Shown one piece after another: positions 1-9,236 of a stretch of DNA of 41,605 bases. The stretch's first letter is position 1, and every line of letters begins with the position of its first letter. A program made the position numbers and the translations under genes. The DNA comes from an uncultured Nitrospira sp. GTDB lineage: Bacteria; Nitrospirota; Nitrospiria; Nitrospirales; Nitrospiraceae. The stretch spans positions 1-41,605 of the forward strand of contig CABVRZ010000040.1 in NCBI GenBank assembly GCA_902500775.1, read 5' to 3'. The notes beneath the pieces are model-generated. The model had not been told where the DNA came from and made no database searches. It saw only the letters and a program-made list of their open reading frames with translations.

Positions 1-1376
1 ATGAATTCAGGCGGCGGTCCTCTCCGGCTGATGGTCCATGTCATTCCTCTTATGTTCTGACTTCAGCCTGATCCCGTCCTTGAACGGCATGCCGGAGGCC
101 ACCAGCGGCAACAACTCCGGCGCGTTCAGCTTCCTCCACGACCGTTCGGCGACCCGGAGCATCTTCCAGATGATCGCCTTGGCTCCTTCCACGCGCTTAT
201 AACAGCGGGACGCGTCCGTACGGAGCCGCACCGAAGCGAAGGGGGATTCCACAATGTTTGTTGTCCGCAGATGGCGCCAGTGCTCTCGGGGGAACGCGTA
301 GAACGTGACCATACGGTCCCAGTCCCGCAGCAGCGTGTCGACGGCTTTCCCCTCCGTCCGCCGGTAGGTTCGTACGCATTCGTCACGCCGTCGCTCGCAT
401 TCGGCTTTTGTCTTCGCATACGGCATCGCTTTTAGCCACTCGGCCGCCTTCAGTTGAACCCGCTTCGGCAGAGCGTCGAGGACATTGGTGATCTTGTGGT
501 TCCAGCACCGCTGCTCCTCGCTGGTCGGATGGATCTCGCCACAGGCCGCCCAGATGCCAAGGTGTCCATCGGCCACGGTGAGTCGTGGGAATGTCAGCCC
601 ACGGTGTTTGAGGTCGCGCAGGAGCTTGAGCCAGCTCTCCTTGCTCTCACGCTCGCCGCTCTCGCAGGCCAGCACGATCTTCTCACCCGTGGTGAGTGCG
701 CCCACGATCGTGAGCAGTGCGCTCTTGCGGTCCTCAATGCCCGCCTTGACGTAGAGGCCGTCGGCCCACCAGTAAACGACCTCAAGATCCGACAGATCCT
801 GCTTCTTCCATGTCTCGTACTCGAGCTCGAAGCGAGCCTTGAGCCGCTGAAGGGAACTGGCTGACAGGGGCGCCCCCTTGCCCAAGAGGCCACGCAGCGC
901 CAGCTCAAAGTCGCCGGTGGACAGCCCGTGCAGGTACAGTTCCGGGAGCAGTGTGCCGACTTCCTGAGTCCGCCGCTTGAACAGTGGGAGGACCTTGCTC
1001 GCAAACCGTTCCGTCAGATCGCGAACTCTCGGGCGCCGTACCGTCACGGTCCCACTCATCATCGAGAAGGTGCGTGGTTTGCCGTAGCCGTTTCGGCTCC
1101 CGGTCGGTGGATCGATTGGCGACACCGTTCCTCGGCGCTCGTGCCTGGCTCGACCGAGAAACGTCGTCACTTCCTCCTCCAGGAGTTGCTGTAACTGCGC
1201 CTGAATCTTCCCTCGCGCCCACTGCTCCAACGTGGAGTAACATGCCTCGCTTGACTCAATGGCCTCCGTGCTGGTTCTCTTCTCCATGGTGGCGTATCCT
1301 TTCCCCTCGGCTGTAACCGAGGCGTTGGTTGATTGCTCAACCGAAAGGCTACGCCGCCGTTATCCTCTTTCCACAC
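1..1376 (-). mobile_element. IS256-family insertion sequence, partial
   Basis: One transposase gene of the IS256/mutator type fills this stretch. Its downstream end lies outside the window, so only the transposase-upstream side is visible. The outer boundary near 1376, where the sequence reads ctttccacac on the plus strand, is a guess. The matching inverted repeat would lie before position 1, so neither the terminal repeats nor a target duplication can be confirmed. Confidence 0.45.
7..1287 (-). CDS. IS256-family (mutator-type) transposase
   Basis: This 426-residue protein matches the usual length of IS256 transposases and appears intact. The DDE catalytic residues are visible as D176 (WWADGLYVK), D240 (VADGHLG) and E347 (TNIVESPF). 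The C-x-x-H motif CWNHK at 261-265, typical of mutator transposases, is also present. The N-terminal part (EEEVTTFLGRARHERR) matches the family start, followed by the SRNGY segment. The start ATG at 1287 is preceded by a purine-rich GGAAAGGAT. The enzyme would excise and move its own element by cut-and-paste or copy-out through a circular intermediate. There is no accessory gene in the visible part. Confidence 0.95.
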   Translation of the reverse strand: MEKRTSTEAIESSEACYSTLEQWARGKIQAQLQQLLEEEVTTFLGRARHERRGTVSPIDPPTGSRNGYGKPRTFSMMSGTVTVRRPRVRDLTERFASKVLPLFKRRTQEVGTLLPELYLHGLSTGDFELALRGLLGKGAPLSASSLQRLKARFELEYETWKKQDLSDLEVVYWWADGLYVKAGIEDRKSALLTIVGALTTGEKIVLACESGERESKESWLKLLRDLKHRGLTFPRLTVADGHLGIWAACGEIHPTSEEQRCWNHKITNVLDALPKRVQLKAAEWLKAMPYAKTKAECERRRDECVRTYRRTEGKAVDTLLRDWDRMVTFYAFPREHWRHLRTTNIVESPFASVRLRTDASRCYKRVEGAKAIIWKMLRVAERSWRKLNAPELLPLVASGMPFKDGIRLKSEHKRNDMDHQPERTAA

Positions 1377-1589
1377 CTAAAGATGATACCTCCCAAGGGT
1401 ATGCCCTCTACTGTTCAATCAAACGGATACAACAGCCAAACTCTTGAGGCCGAATCCTTCACTTTTGTCCCGCAAGCTGATAAATCGAAAACCAACCAGT
1501 CTAGGGGACAGCCCCATCCCTCTCTGAACAAGCTCGCACACAGACCCCATTCTTCAAAAAGATACTATGCGTCATTGTGATCGACTTGA

Positions 1590-1952
1590 TTAGAAATCAT
1601 CGAATAAGCAGAGCTGGTGAGGATGACTGTTACGTCGCTTCCAGTGGGAACGCCTACGTTTGTTCCTGGGTTTTTCTGAAGGCCGACTGGGGAGCTGCAA
1701 TACGTCCGCTGGGATCCAGGTTCCAACCAACTCAAAATGTACAAGGTCCGCCTCTCGGAGTACTATACTTCCTGATGAAACCCCTTTGGTTCGCATCCCC
1801 ACTGGTCGATCCAGATATCGAAGCTGACAAGACCACCCTCCCGTCCAGTTAGCCCCAACCTCATGCACCACCGCGATAAGCCCGGCCGGACTACCAAACC
1901 AATCGGTGATGAGTCGGAGATAAGTACCCTCGGCAATATCCACACGTGTCAT
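1590..1952 (-). CDS. Small hypothetical protein, about 120 aa
   Basis: I do not recognise this gene with certainty. The chosen ATG at 1952 gives a protein beginning MTRVDIAEGT, because the residues from there on read like a real globular protein. The upstream in-frame TTG (1994) and ATG (1976) add residues that look like noise. The core is rich in aromatic and beta-type residues (WFGSPAGLIAVVHEVG, then a Trp/Gly stretch). The C-terminus is very basic (KPRNKRRRSHWKRRNS) and then ends in the acidic tail LCLFDDF. No Shine-Dalgarno is convincing. It stands alone between an IS256 element and a divergent CAAX protease gene. It could be a nucleic-acid-associated orphan, but that is only a guess from the charge. 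Confidence 0.5.
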   Translation of the reverse strand: MTRVDIAEGTYLRLITDWFGSPAGLIAVVHEVGANWTGGWSCQLRYLDRPVGMRTKGVSSGSIVLREADLVHFELVGTWIPADVLQLPSRPSEKPRNKRRRSHWKRRNSHPHQLCLFDDF

Positions 1953-2122
1953 AAGCGGTAACCAATGGTTACACATCGAGAGGATAAACGTCAAGCCAAA
2001 GGATTTTTACCAAGATTATCGGCCCATGTAATTTCACCAGTCCCTAGGCTATAGTATCAAATAATGATAAACTAAGTATTATAAGCTATATTAATCTCCT
2101 GACACCCAGGCACAACTCGATT

Positions 2123-2803
2123 ATGGCTGCTCGGATTATTCCGTTTGGATTGTATATATTGTTTTTATTCCTAGACCAGGCAGTCAGATGGTCGGAACAG
2201 GCTACCGGATGGCCCCCATCGCTGGGTAATACCGTACGCTTATGGCTTTATCCGTTCAAGACACTGGTGGTTGTCATTGCGTTGGTCTGGTTCTGGCGTC
2301 AGTACGATGAACTCCGGTGGCCCCCCAGACTGTCCATTCGAGCACTGATGCTCACCACCACTGTCGGAGTCCTCGTGTACGTCGCCTGGGTACGGATGGA
2401 CTGGCCATGGGCCATGCAAGGATCGTCATCTGCTGGCTACAACCCTTTTACAGCCGACGGATCATCTGGCTATCTGCTCGCAGCATTTCGCCTTTGCGGG
2501 GCGACCCTTGTGGTCCCGATAATGGAAGAATTATTTTGGCGGTCGTTTGTGATGCGGTATTTGATTTCGTCACGGTTTGACAGGGTTCCGCTTGGAGCCA
2601 TCACGCCATTTTCCTTCGCGGCCATGGTAGTGTTGTTCGGCATCGAACACGATCTTTGGCTGGCCGGCATGATGGCGGGAGTGGCCTACGGGCTCTTACT
2701 CGTGCGAACCAAGAACCTCTGGGCCTGTATTGGCGCTCATGCCATCACAAACTTGGCATTGGGAATACATGTGCTCGTGACGAAGGAATGGGGATGGTGG
2801 TAG
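2123..2803 (+). CDS. CAAX prenyl protease-related membrane protein (CPBP family)
   Basis: This 226-residue polytopic membrane protein has all three motifs of the CPBP/Abi glutamic intramembrane protease family. They are E135-E136-x3-R140 (MEELFWRS), F-x3-H with H176 (FGIEHD), and H206-x3-N210 (HAITN). Hydrophobic segments lie near residues 5-20, 45-58, 75-92, 120-135, 160-175 and 180-200. The Trp-rich WPWAMQG segment and overall size resemble the CAAX-like subfamily that co-occurs with exosortase/PEP-CTERM systems. That assignment comes from memory of the family, and no exosortase is present in the window. The gene stands alone behind an AT-rich region and no strong ribosome site is visible. 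The substrate is unknown. Confidence 0.85.
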   Translation: MAARIIPFGLYILFLFLDQAVRWSEQATGWPPSLGNTVRLWLYPFKTLVVVIALVWFWRQYDELRWPPRLSIRALMLTTTVGVLVYVAWVRMDWPWAMQGSSSAGYNPFTADGSSGYLLAAFRLCGATLVVPIMEELFWRSFVMRYLISSRFDRVPLGAITPFSFAAMVVLFGIEHDLWLAGMMAGVAYGLLLVRTKNLWACIGAHAITNLALGIHVLVTKEWGWW

Positions 2804-2889
2804 CCGCTAGCCTGTGTTTTTCGAAAACCTGCTTTGCCTCTTCCCAAGGGTGCCCACTTTAACCATAGCTTGACTCAGAGTCCCTACGG

Positions 2890-3069
2890 CTACTCTCTTC
2901 CGCTCTTTCTTGTAGGTCTCACTAAGAACTGAAGTAGCTCACCGTCTGTCGTTTTCGTCATCACGGAAAGGGGTCCGGACATCGGCTGACGACGAATCTT
3001 CCATTCTCTATACGAAACAACTCCGGCCACCATCGTGACGAGCCCACCGAGCAACCACCAGGTGATCAT
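2890..3069 (-). CDS. Small membrane protein, 59 aa
   Basis: The start ATG at 3069 sits just behind a strong Shine-Dalgarno (CTAGGAGG, about 4 nt spacing). This favours it over an in-frame upstream start at 3120. The protein has one N-terminal membrane segment (MITWWLLGGLVTMVAGVVSY) followed by a basic cytoplasmic tail of about 35 residues (EWKIRRQP, ending RPTRKSGRE). I do not recognise a family. The gene lies downstream of, and convergent with, the CAAX protease. It may be a free-standing small membrane regulator or subunit. Confidence 0.55.
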   Translation of the reverse strand: MITWWLLGGLVTMVAGVVSYREWKIRRQPMSGPLSVMTKTTDGELLQFLVRPTRKSGRE

Positions 3070-3562
3070 GCATCCTCCTAGATCTTCAGGTTCACCGTGC
3101 CCCTTGTCTCCAAGACTCATCTACGGGCACGCGACATCTGGGAATAGCAAATCGAATTCACTATCCCCCGCCGCTAAGAAGCCGGAGTGTAGCTCAAGCC
3201 CATCCTACTCAAAACCCATTCTCTCTTTTACCATAGTCTCAGGGAAATGCATAACGTCTGATGCAGCATAGCTCACTGTTGGGATGTAGCTTTTCGCATT
3301 GTACTTGATCCTCGTCCTGACGTCACTCGGATCCAAGACATGTGTGGCGTCGACGGATTTCCTGTTACACCACGTCAATGGACTCCATACATGGTATGAT
3401 TTTAGGCACAGGACAACTTCGGTAGCATCCGAGTGCGATCTGGCACCACGAGTCCCCAACGCATGACTTCTACTGTCGTCTCCCTGCAATGATACCAACC
3501 ATGCCGTCATAGCCACATTATTCATCGTACCCCACAAACATATCGATGTTCGCTGAGGCGTG
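3070..3562. other. Gene-poor stretch upstream of the NDH-2 pseudogene
   Basis: No convincing gene is visible. A 159-codon minus-strand open frame (3205-3684) runs through it, but it overlaps the pseudogene antisense and its translation looks random. The stretch may include the former promoter of the broken NADH dehydrogenase. Confidence 0.5.
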
Positions 3563-4871
3563 ATGTCGACCCAAACGCCACGCGTCTTGATTCTGGGTGG
3601 GGGTTCGGCGGGATGTATGCTGCCCTGGAGTTCGAACGGGCGCTCGAGCATGGGGCGAACCTTGACGTCACTCTCGTCAACCATGATACTTTTTTCTCTT
3701 CACCCCCATGCTACACGAAGTGGCGGCCAGTGACCTTGATGTCACCAATATCGTGAGCCCCATCCGCAAGTTGCTGTGCACAGTGGCATTCTTTCATGGC
3801 GAGATCGAAGCCATCGACCTGGAACAGAGGCGCGTCAGCCTCTCGCATAGGCATGACAAACATTGCCATGCGCTGCCATACGATCACCTGCTGTTGGCCC
3901 TTGGGGCCACCCCGAATTTCTTTGATATTCCTGGCTTAACCGACCGTGCCTTTACGATAAAAACGCTGAGTGATGCGATTGCGCTGCGTAACCACCTCAT
4001 CGCAAATCTGGAGGAGGCTGACTTTGAATGTGGGACTGCACTGCGCGCTGGCCTCATGAATTTCGTGGTGGCCGGAGGCGGGTTTGCTGGAGTCGAAACC
4101 ATTGCGGCCATGAACGACTTTCTTCGAGAAGGCGTGCGGTTCTTCGCGCATTTGCGGGAAGATATGCTGCGAGTCATTCTTGTCGGTGCAGGACCAGTCA
4201 TCTTACTCGAACTCGGAGAGAAGCTTGGGACCTATGCACAACGCAAACTGAAAGAGCAGAAGATGGAAATCCATGCGAACTGCAAGGTCACCAGTGTGAC
4301 AGACCATGACGTCACCCTGAGTGATGGCACGACGGTCACGACCAATACACTTGTCTCGACCGCCGGCATCAGTCCCCACGCACTGTTGGGCACGCTGCCC
4401 TGCCTAAAGTCGAGGGGTCTGGTCCTTGTGAATGAGTCCCTGGAAGTCCCTGGATGACCAGGAGTCTGGGCCTTGGGCGACTGTGCGATGGTACCGGATC
4501 GCAAAACAGGTGCATTTCATCCACCAACGGCACAACACGCGCTCCGCGAAGGACGATTGGCGGCGAACAATATCTTGGCGACGGTTCGACAGGAGTAGAA
4601 GCGACCGTTCGTCTATTCTACGGTCGGGCTGCCGGCCCCAATCGGGAAACGGACCGGTGTCGCAAACATTCTGGGCATCAACTTTTCCAGCTTCATTGCC
4701 TGGTGGCTGTGGAGAACGATCTACTTACTAAAACTTCCTCGTTTCGAGAAGAAGGTGCTCGTCGCCTTGGACTGGACCCTCGACGTACTCTTTTCGAAAA
4801 ATCTAGTCCACTTCGGAACCACACGTTTGCTTCCCCCACCACAAATAATGCAGGAAAAGAAACTGAACTGA
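3563..4871 (+). pseudogene. ndh: Type II NADH dehydrogenase (NDH-2, FAD-dependent), disrupted
   Basis: Read across four lesions, this would be about 436 residues, the full normal length of NDH-2. That enzyme is the single-subunit peripheral membrane enzyme passing electrons from NADH to quinone. The N-terminus (MSTQTPRVLILGGG) carries the first dinucleotide-binding loop. A one-base deletion near 3603-3605 shifts the frame to GGMYAALEFERALEHG. A second one-base deletion at the T6 run near 3690 restores the frame that reads FFLFTPMLHEVAASDLD. The largest intact part is 3708-4457, with the second nucleotide-binding motif VVAGGGFAGVE. An in-frame TGA at 4455 follows EVPG and is read through to PGVWALGDCAM, the FAD-binding block. 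A TAG at 4596 precedes the C-terminal membrane-binding part (INFSSFIAWWLWRTIYLLKL). Truncated products would lack the FAD block. Sequencing errors could explain the two homopolymer deletions, but less easily the two stops. Confidence 0.88.
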
Positions 4872-5383
4872 CTCGTTCACCATCGCATCAGAAGAGTATG
4901 ATCGGGCTTCGGTCAAGACTCTACCGCCTGTGTTACGAGTCTCCCAACAATGGGCGGATACTGCACAACTTCCGTGGGGAGATCGACCTGACTTTGGTCA
5001 TTGATCCGAACCATGTCCAACCCGGCTGTATGAGAACGCCCCACGCGGACAACCCTTTTACACAAGGCCAACCCTCTCTCGCGGTGACCTATCAATGAAA
5101 GTATTCCTAATCAATGCAATTATTCCCAGACAATGCAAGTATTAATACGACCTATCATTCTAGTCCTAAGATTAAGTAAGATTCGCAATATTATGGATGG
5201 GGTAGAGTGGCGATACTGAGAGAGTGAATCCTTTTCCATACAGCCGCACATCAAATCCATACAGAAACCTTGCGCCTTCTATTTCTCAAGTACTTGCACC
5301 ATAATGCTTTTCACCGAGCCAGTGACGGCATCCCTCATGCATCTCGTTCAGGCCTGACACTGACGTAGAGTAAGTAGAGTAAA
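4872..5383. other. Intergenic region, no gene recognised
   Basis: About 510 bp without a supported gene. The part from 5095 on is AT-rich, with two near-copies of an AATGCAA-x-TATT-like string around 5113-5146, and probably carries the promoter of the acyltransferase gene. I see no clear -35/-10 pair. A long plus-strand open frame crossing 4454-5098 is an off-frame shadow of the pseudogene. Confidence 0.5.
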
Positions 5384-7423
5384 ATGGTTACCACTGAAAC
5401 CGCCACTAGAAGCCCTGAGAGTTCGCCATTGCCTTTTCGTGCAGACATCGAAGGCTTACGGGGCGTTGCCATACTCCTGGTCGTCCTTTACCACTGCAAC
5501 GTACCAGGATTATCAGGTGGTTACACCGGAGTGGACGTTTTCTTTGTTCTATCCGGATTTCTGATCACCGGAATCTTGGTGCGCGAGGTTCAGACGACTT
5601 CACGGCTCAATCTCCTAGAGTTTTACGCCCGCCGCGCTCGGCGATTGCTCCCAGCGTTCGCTGTTACGCTAGTCACGACCCTTCTACTTGGGGTCATCCT
5701 GCTGCCCCCTCAGGAACTGGACCTAGCCGCTCGCGCCGCCCGATCGGCGGCTCTTCATATGAGCAACATATTCTTCGATAAGAACACGGGAGATTACTTC
5801 AGTCCAAATATACAGTCCAACCCCTTGTTACACACCTGGTCATTGGCCGTTGAAGAACAGTTCTACCTGTTTTGGCCTTTATTGATCTTACTAAGCGTAC
5901 ACTGGTGGCGATCAACCAATGCGCTCATGACACTCCTCTCTGGGCTCACGCTCATTTCATTGGGAATTGGAATCGGGTTCACCATAAAGGGTGGAACATT
6001 TGCCTTCTATGAGCTACCAGCGAGGGCCTGGGAGTTCGGTATGGGAGGACTCGCCCTGTTCCTTTCTCAAAGAACACCAAGAGTCTCTCCACTGTGGTGG
6101 TCCACCATTGGGTGGGTCGGCTTCCTAGCTATTCTTGGTGTCGCTCACTTTCTCACACCCCTGGATGCCGCTAGCTTCCCTGGTTGGATTGCGCTCATCC
6201 CCACTCTCGGCACCGCCGTCGTACTGATTGCAGGAACAGAATCTCCGTCTCGCGGGGTGGGATCCCTCCTGACTTCGACACCTTTGCGGCAACTCGGGAA
6301 ACTCTCCTACTCGTGGTACCTCTGGCATTGGCCATTGTTAGTGTTCGCTGAGGCGCTCCTTCCAACGGGATCTCTTGCTGGAAAACTGGCTGTCGCTGCG
6401 GGATCCTTGGCCATCGCAGTAGTCACTTACCATTTCATTGAGCGACCGATTCGGTTTCATCAGGGTCTGCTCAAGCGTCCCGCCCTATCAGTAGGCCTGG
6501 CGGCAATCGTCATGATGTTTTCATTAGGCACCTCACTGCTCTCTCTGAAAGTTGCTGAAAACTTGGCAACGCAACCGATGATGAGCACCATTACCGCAGC
6601 GAGTCAGGACAGTAACCATATCCTATCGGAACGAGACTGTTACCCATCGCTAGAATCACCAGAAGTAAAACTGTGCACCTTTGGCAATCAGACATCAGAG
6701 ACTCACCTCATCCTGTTCGGAGACTCCCATGCCATGCATTGGGTCGGGCCATTGAGCCAAATTGCAGATCTGAATGGATGGAGGTTGACCACCGTTGTAA
6801 AGCCCTCATGCCCCGCCTTTGATATCAGACCTAGCACCTTTAAAGCCCATGAGATTAGGCAGTTGGATACCTACAATGTTGCCTGCGCGCAATGGCGAGC
6901 GGAGGCCTTGACCACTATCAAGCAGCTGCATCCCACTCTAATCCTCCTCGGGAATGCTACCAGTCATCTTGCCCAGCAGTATGAACACCTCTTCGCAAAG
7001 CCCTCACAACCGTCGCTCGAGGAATTGCGTGGCGGGGTACGGAATACCCTGAACGCATTGAGTGGACACCTCCTCGCGGTCCTGCGTGACGTCCCACATT
7101 TTCCGTATAATATTCCGACCTGTCTTGCCAGATCCGTCCGCCATGATGAGGATCCTCAAACGGCTTGTGATGCCGATCCATCGATAGTCCTTAACCCAAC
7201 TGTCTATGAGTCGGAACGTGCGGGAGCCAACAACATCTCAGATGTGCACTTTATCGACATGACCGATCTGATCTGCCAGAGCGGAACCTGCCAACCCATT
7301 CAAGGTGACACCATTGTCTACAGAGACACAGACCATATGACGACCGATTTTGCAGGCCATCTGATCGCCGGGCTGACTAACGCGTTGCAGATCATTTTAG
7401 AGGCTCACTTCCATCAGGGCTAG
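5384..7423 (+). CDS. Acyltransferase 3 / SGNH fusion protein (OafA-type O-acyltransferase)
   Basis: This 679-residue protein has an N-terminal acyltransferase-3 membrane domain of about 10 helices (residues 20-395). It carries the family signature around R19-x-DIEGLRGVAI, catalytic H37 (LYHCN) and the GVDVFFVLSGFLIT block. The second conserved block is HTWSLAVEEQFYLFWP. A C-terminal periplasmic SGNH domain follows, with FGDSHAMH (S near 447) as block I and the DTDH motif (D648, H651) as the catalytic Asp/His block. Proteins of this build move acetyl groups across the inner membrane and place them on surface sugars such as O-antigen, peptidoglycan or exopolysaccharide. The gene is monocistronic here, with no sugar genes adjacent. 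A direct repeat of GTAGAGTAA lies just before the start, and no canonical ribosome site is seen. Confidence 0.93.
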   Translation: MVTTETATRSPESSPLPFRADIEGLRGVAILLVVLYHCNVPGLSGGYTGVDVFFVLSGFLITGILVREVQTTSRLNLLEFYARRARRLLPAFAVTLVTTLLLGVILLPPQELDLAARAARSAALHMSNIFFDKNTGDYFSPNIQSNPLLHTWSLAVEEQFYLFWPLLILLSVHWWRSTNALMTLLSGLTLISLGIGIGFTIKGGTFAFYELPARAWEFGMGGLALFLSQRTPRVSPLWWSTIGWVGFLAILGVAHFLTPLDAASFPGWIALIPTLGTAVVLIAGTESPSRGVGSLLTSTPLRQLGKLSYSWYLWHWPLLVFAEALLPTGSLAGKLAVAAGSLAIAVVTYHFIERPIRFHQGLLKRPALSVGLAAIVMMFSLGTSLLSLKVAENLATQPMMSTITAASQDSNHILSERDCYPSLESPEVKLCTFGNQTSETHLILFGDSHAMHWVGPLSQIADLNGWRLTTVVKPSCPAFDIRPSTFKAHEIRQLDTYNVACAQWRAEALTTIKQLHPTLILLGNATSHLAQQYEHLFAKPSQPSLEELRGGVRNTLNALSGHLLAVLRDVPHFPYNIPTCLARSVRHDEDPQTACDADPSIVLNPTVYESERAGANNISDVHFIDMTDLICQSGTCQPIQGDTIVYRDTDHMTTDFAGHLIAGLTNALQIILEAHFHQG

Positions 7424-7591
7424 ACGGGATCCTCGAGGCCCAGTCCGACCGGGCGTTGGACGCACCATCACCATCCTACTCAAACGTTGAGCACCCGAGT
7501 GCAGGGGGAGGGACTGGAAGTGCGCATGTCCTCTTTCAGTCCCTGAAATATCCCAGTACAATGAGCGGTGTATCCTAAGCATGCGTCTATG

Positions 7592-8557
7592 ATGTCACCT
7601 CCCATTCCGTTCTATATTCTTTGCGGCTCACTCGGCGCAGGCAAAACAACGCTCCTGATGCGACTGCTCGAGTATTGGAAGGCTCAAGGTCAGCGAGCCG
7701 GTGTCCTCATGAACGAGGCCGGGTCGGTCAGCATCGATGGCCCTCGAGCCGGCACGCTCGCCGAACAGGTCATGAACCTCGCTGGTGGTTGCGTCTGTTG
7801 CGACACAAAAGAGGACCTGTCCTGGGGCATTGCCCAGCTCGTACGAGACGTTGAGTCGGATGTGCTGATTCTTGAGTGTTCCGGCCTGGCCGATCCAGCT
7901 GAAGTCATTGATGCCGTTACCGATGCCTTTACCACCCGCTTAGCGGTTCTCGCGCGAGTTATCGCGCTTCTCCATCCAGTCTCCACAGAAGAAAGCCACT
8001 CAAGCGCTTACGTGACCGCTCAAGCGATCCGCTGCGCCGACGAATTAATCCTGAACAAGCGGGACCTGTACGTCCCCGGCCATTGGGAGCAATTTCGTGC
8101 CGGGATCATTCAACAAAACCCCTATGCCCGCCTCTGGGAAACGTCACAAGCGCGACTCGATGTCGCCGCCCTGCTGGCTCCCCATTCATCAAGCAAACCG
8201 CCAGCGCCGACGAATGTCCTCTTCGGCAAGTCACAACCAGCACTCGCTCACCATACGGGCTACCATCCCATCGCCACCACAGTCCCGTTACCTGGCCCGT
8301 TAAATCGCCAACGCTTCCTAGCGTGGATCAAGACGATCCCCAAGGAACTTGAACGGGCAAAAGGCTACTTCCGGTTTGCACAGGAACCGGAGTTACAGGA
8401 GTTTCAATATGCGTTGCCAGCACAAGCCACTATTTCCCCACTCATGCTGCTGGATGAACCGGAACCGACACTGGTATTCATCGGGCGAGGATATGACGTG
8501 GAGCGTCTACGTGATACGCTCTTGGCGACGGTGGAAAACCATCGGGTGGATCCATGA
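7592..8557 (+). CDS. CobW/COG0523-family GTPase (metal chaperone or insertase)
   Basis: This 321-residue G3E GTPase has a P-loop at CGSLGAGKTT (11-20). The metal-binding CxCC signature GGCVCC is at 65-70. The Walker B region is LILECSGLADP and the guanine motif is LNKRD. A C-terminal CobW_C-like domain carries the usual FRFA segment (KGYFRFAQ). These proteins deliver Zn, Co or other metals to target enzymes using GTP. The target cannot be read from the sequence. An in-frame GTG at 7568 and two adjacent ATGs (7589, 7592) compete as starts. The second ATG was chosen because the P-loop strand begins soon after. The gene ends 3 bp from the convergent PAP2 gene. A TonB uptake unit nearby on the other strand makes a metal theme plausible but unproven. 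Confidence 0.88.
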   Translation: MSPPIPFYILCGSLGAGKTTLLMRLLEYWKAQGQRAGVLMNEAGSVSIDGPRAGTLAEQVMNLAGGCVCCDTKEDLSWGIAQLVRDVESDVLILECSGLADPAEVIDAVTDAFTTRLAVLARVIALLHPVSTEESHSSAYVTAQAIRCADELILNKRDLYVPGHWEQFRAGIIQQNPYARLWETSQARLDVAALLAPHSSSKPPAPTNVLFGKSQPALAHHTGYHPIATTVPLPGPLNRQRFLAWIKTIPKELERAKGYFRFAQEPELQEFQYALPAQATISPLMLLDEPEPTLVFIGRGYDVERLRDTLLATVENHRVDP

Positions 8558-8560
8558 GTA

Positions 8561-9145
8561 CTAGGACTTTGCTTCTACTTCGCCAACTGGTCCTACCAGT
8601 GTCTTCTCCTTCTTTCTGAATCTCGACCACTGAAGGAGCGCCCAGGCAACCCCGCCACCAAGCACTCCTCCAAGAACCCACCCACCAAGCACATCGGTCA
8701 CGTAGTGGGCGCCGACATACACCCGGGCAAATCCGATAAGCGCCACAATTGGCCACGTCACCCAACCAGACTGAGGATAGAGGATTTGTAAGAATGAGGC
8801 GATAGCTGCAGTATTGGCCGCGTGGTTGGATGGAAAACTAAACAGACCTCCACACCCACTGGGTTCAATTTTGACCGCCTCGCTCAGGGCCCGGCAAGGT
8901 CGGACCCGCTCAAACAGCCATTTGAGCTGCCCTCCCAAGAAGTCTGCCAGCCCGACGGATGCTCCTAACATCGGGCCTCCCAGAAGGGCCTCCCGCGAGT
9001 TGCGCCACACCCAGTAGGCAATCGCGCAGGCTCCTGGCACATAGAGCATACTGCGATTTCCAATTTGTAGGAAAAAGTGATCGGCTGCTGCCGACTGACC
9101 TGCCAAACCGTTGATTGCGAGAAAGAGAGTCTCGTCAATGCCCAT
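8561..9145 (-). CDS. PAP2-family membrane phosphatase
   Basis: This 194-residue protein starting at MGIDETLF has several membrane segments and the three PAP2 motifs. Motif 1 is K75-x6-RP (KWLFERVRP), motif 2 is PSNHA with H108, and motif 3 is R141-x5-H147-x3-D151 (RVYVGAHYVTDVLGG). H147 is the expected nucleophile. Such enzymes dephosphorylate undecaprenyl pyrophosphate or phosphatidic acid/PGP lipids at the periplasmic side. The size and layout fit a bacterial undecaprenyl-diphosphate phosphatase (YbjG/PgpB-like), but the substrate is open. An in-frame TTG at 9181 would lengthen it by 12 residues. The ATG was preferred. Its stop is 3 bp from the end of the convergent GTPase gene, leaving no room for a separate terminator. 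Confidence 0.92.
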   Translation of the reverse strand: MGIDETLFLAINGLAGQSAAADHFFLQIGNRSMLYVPGACAIAYWVWRNSREALLGGPMLGASVGLADFLGGQLKWLFERVRPCRALSEAVKIEPSGCGGLFSFPSNHAANTAAIASFLQILYPQSGWVTWPIVALIGFARVYVGAHYVTDVLGGWVLGGVLGGGVAWALLQWSRFRKKEKTLVGPVGEVEAKS

Positions 9146-9236
9146 GCGTGCGACGATAAAGCGTTGGCCACAACTCGTCAAGCATCAACCGAGGTCTTGC
9201 CCGGCTTCCGAATTGAGGATAAACGAGGACTGATCG

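Noticed and set aside
3205..3684. 159-codon minus-strand open frame
   Set aside because: It overlaps the NDH-2 pseudogene antisense and has no recognisable pattern.
4454..5098. 214-codon plus-strand open frame
   Set aside because: It is an off-frame reading of the NDH-2 pseudogene 3' part; the in-frame reading restores family motifs.
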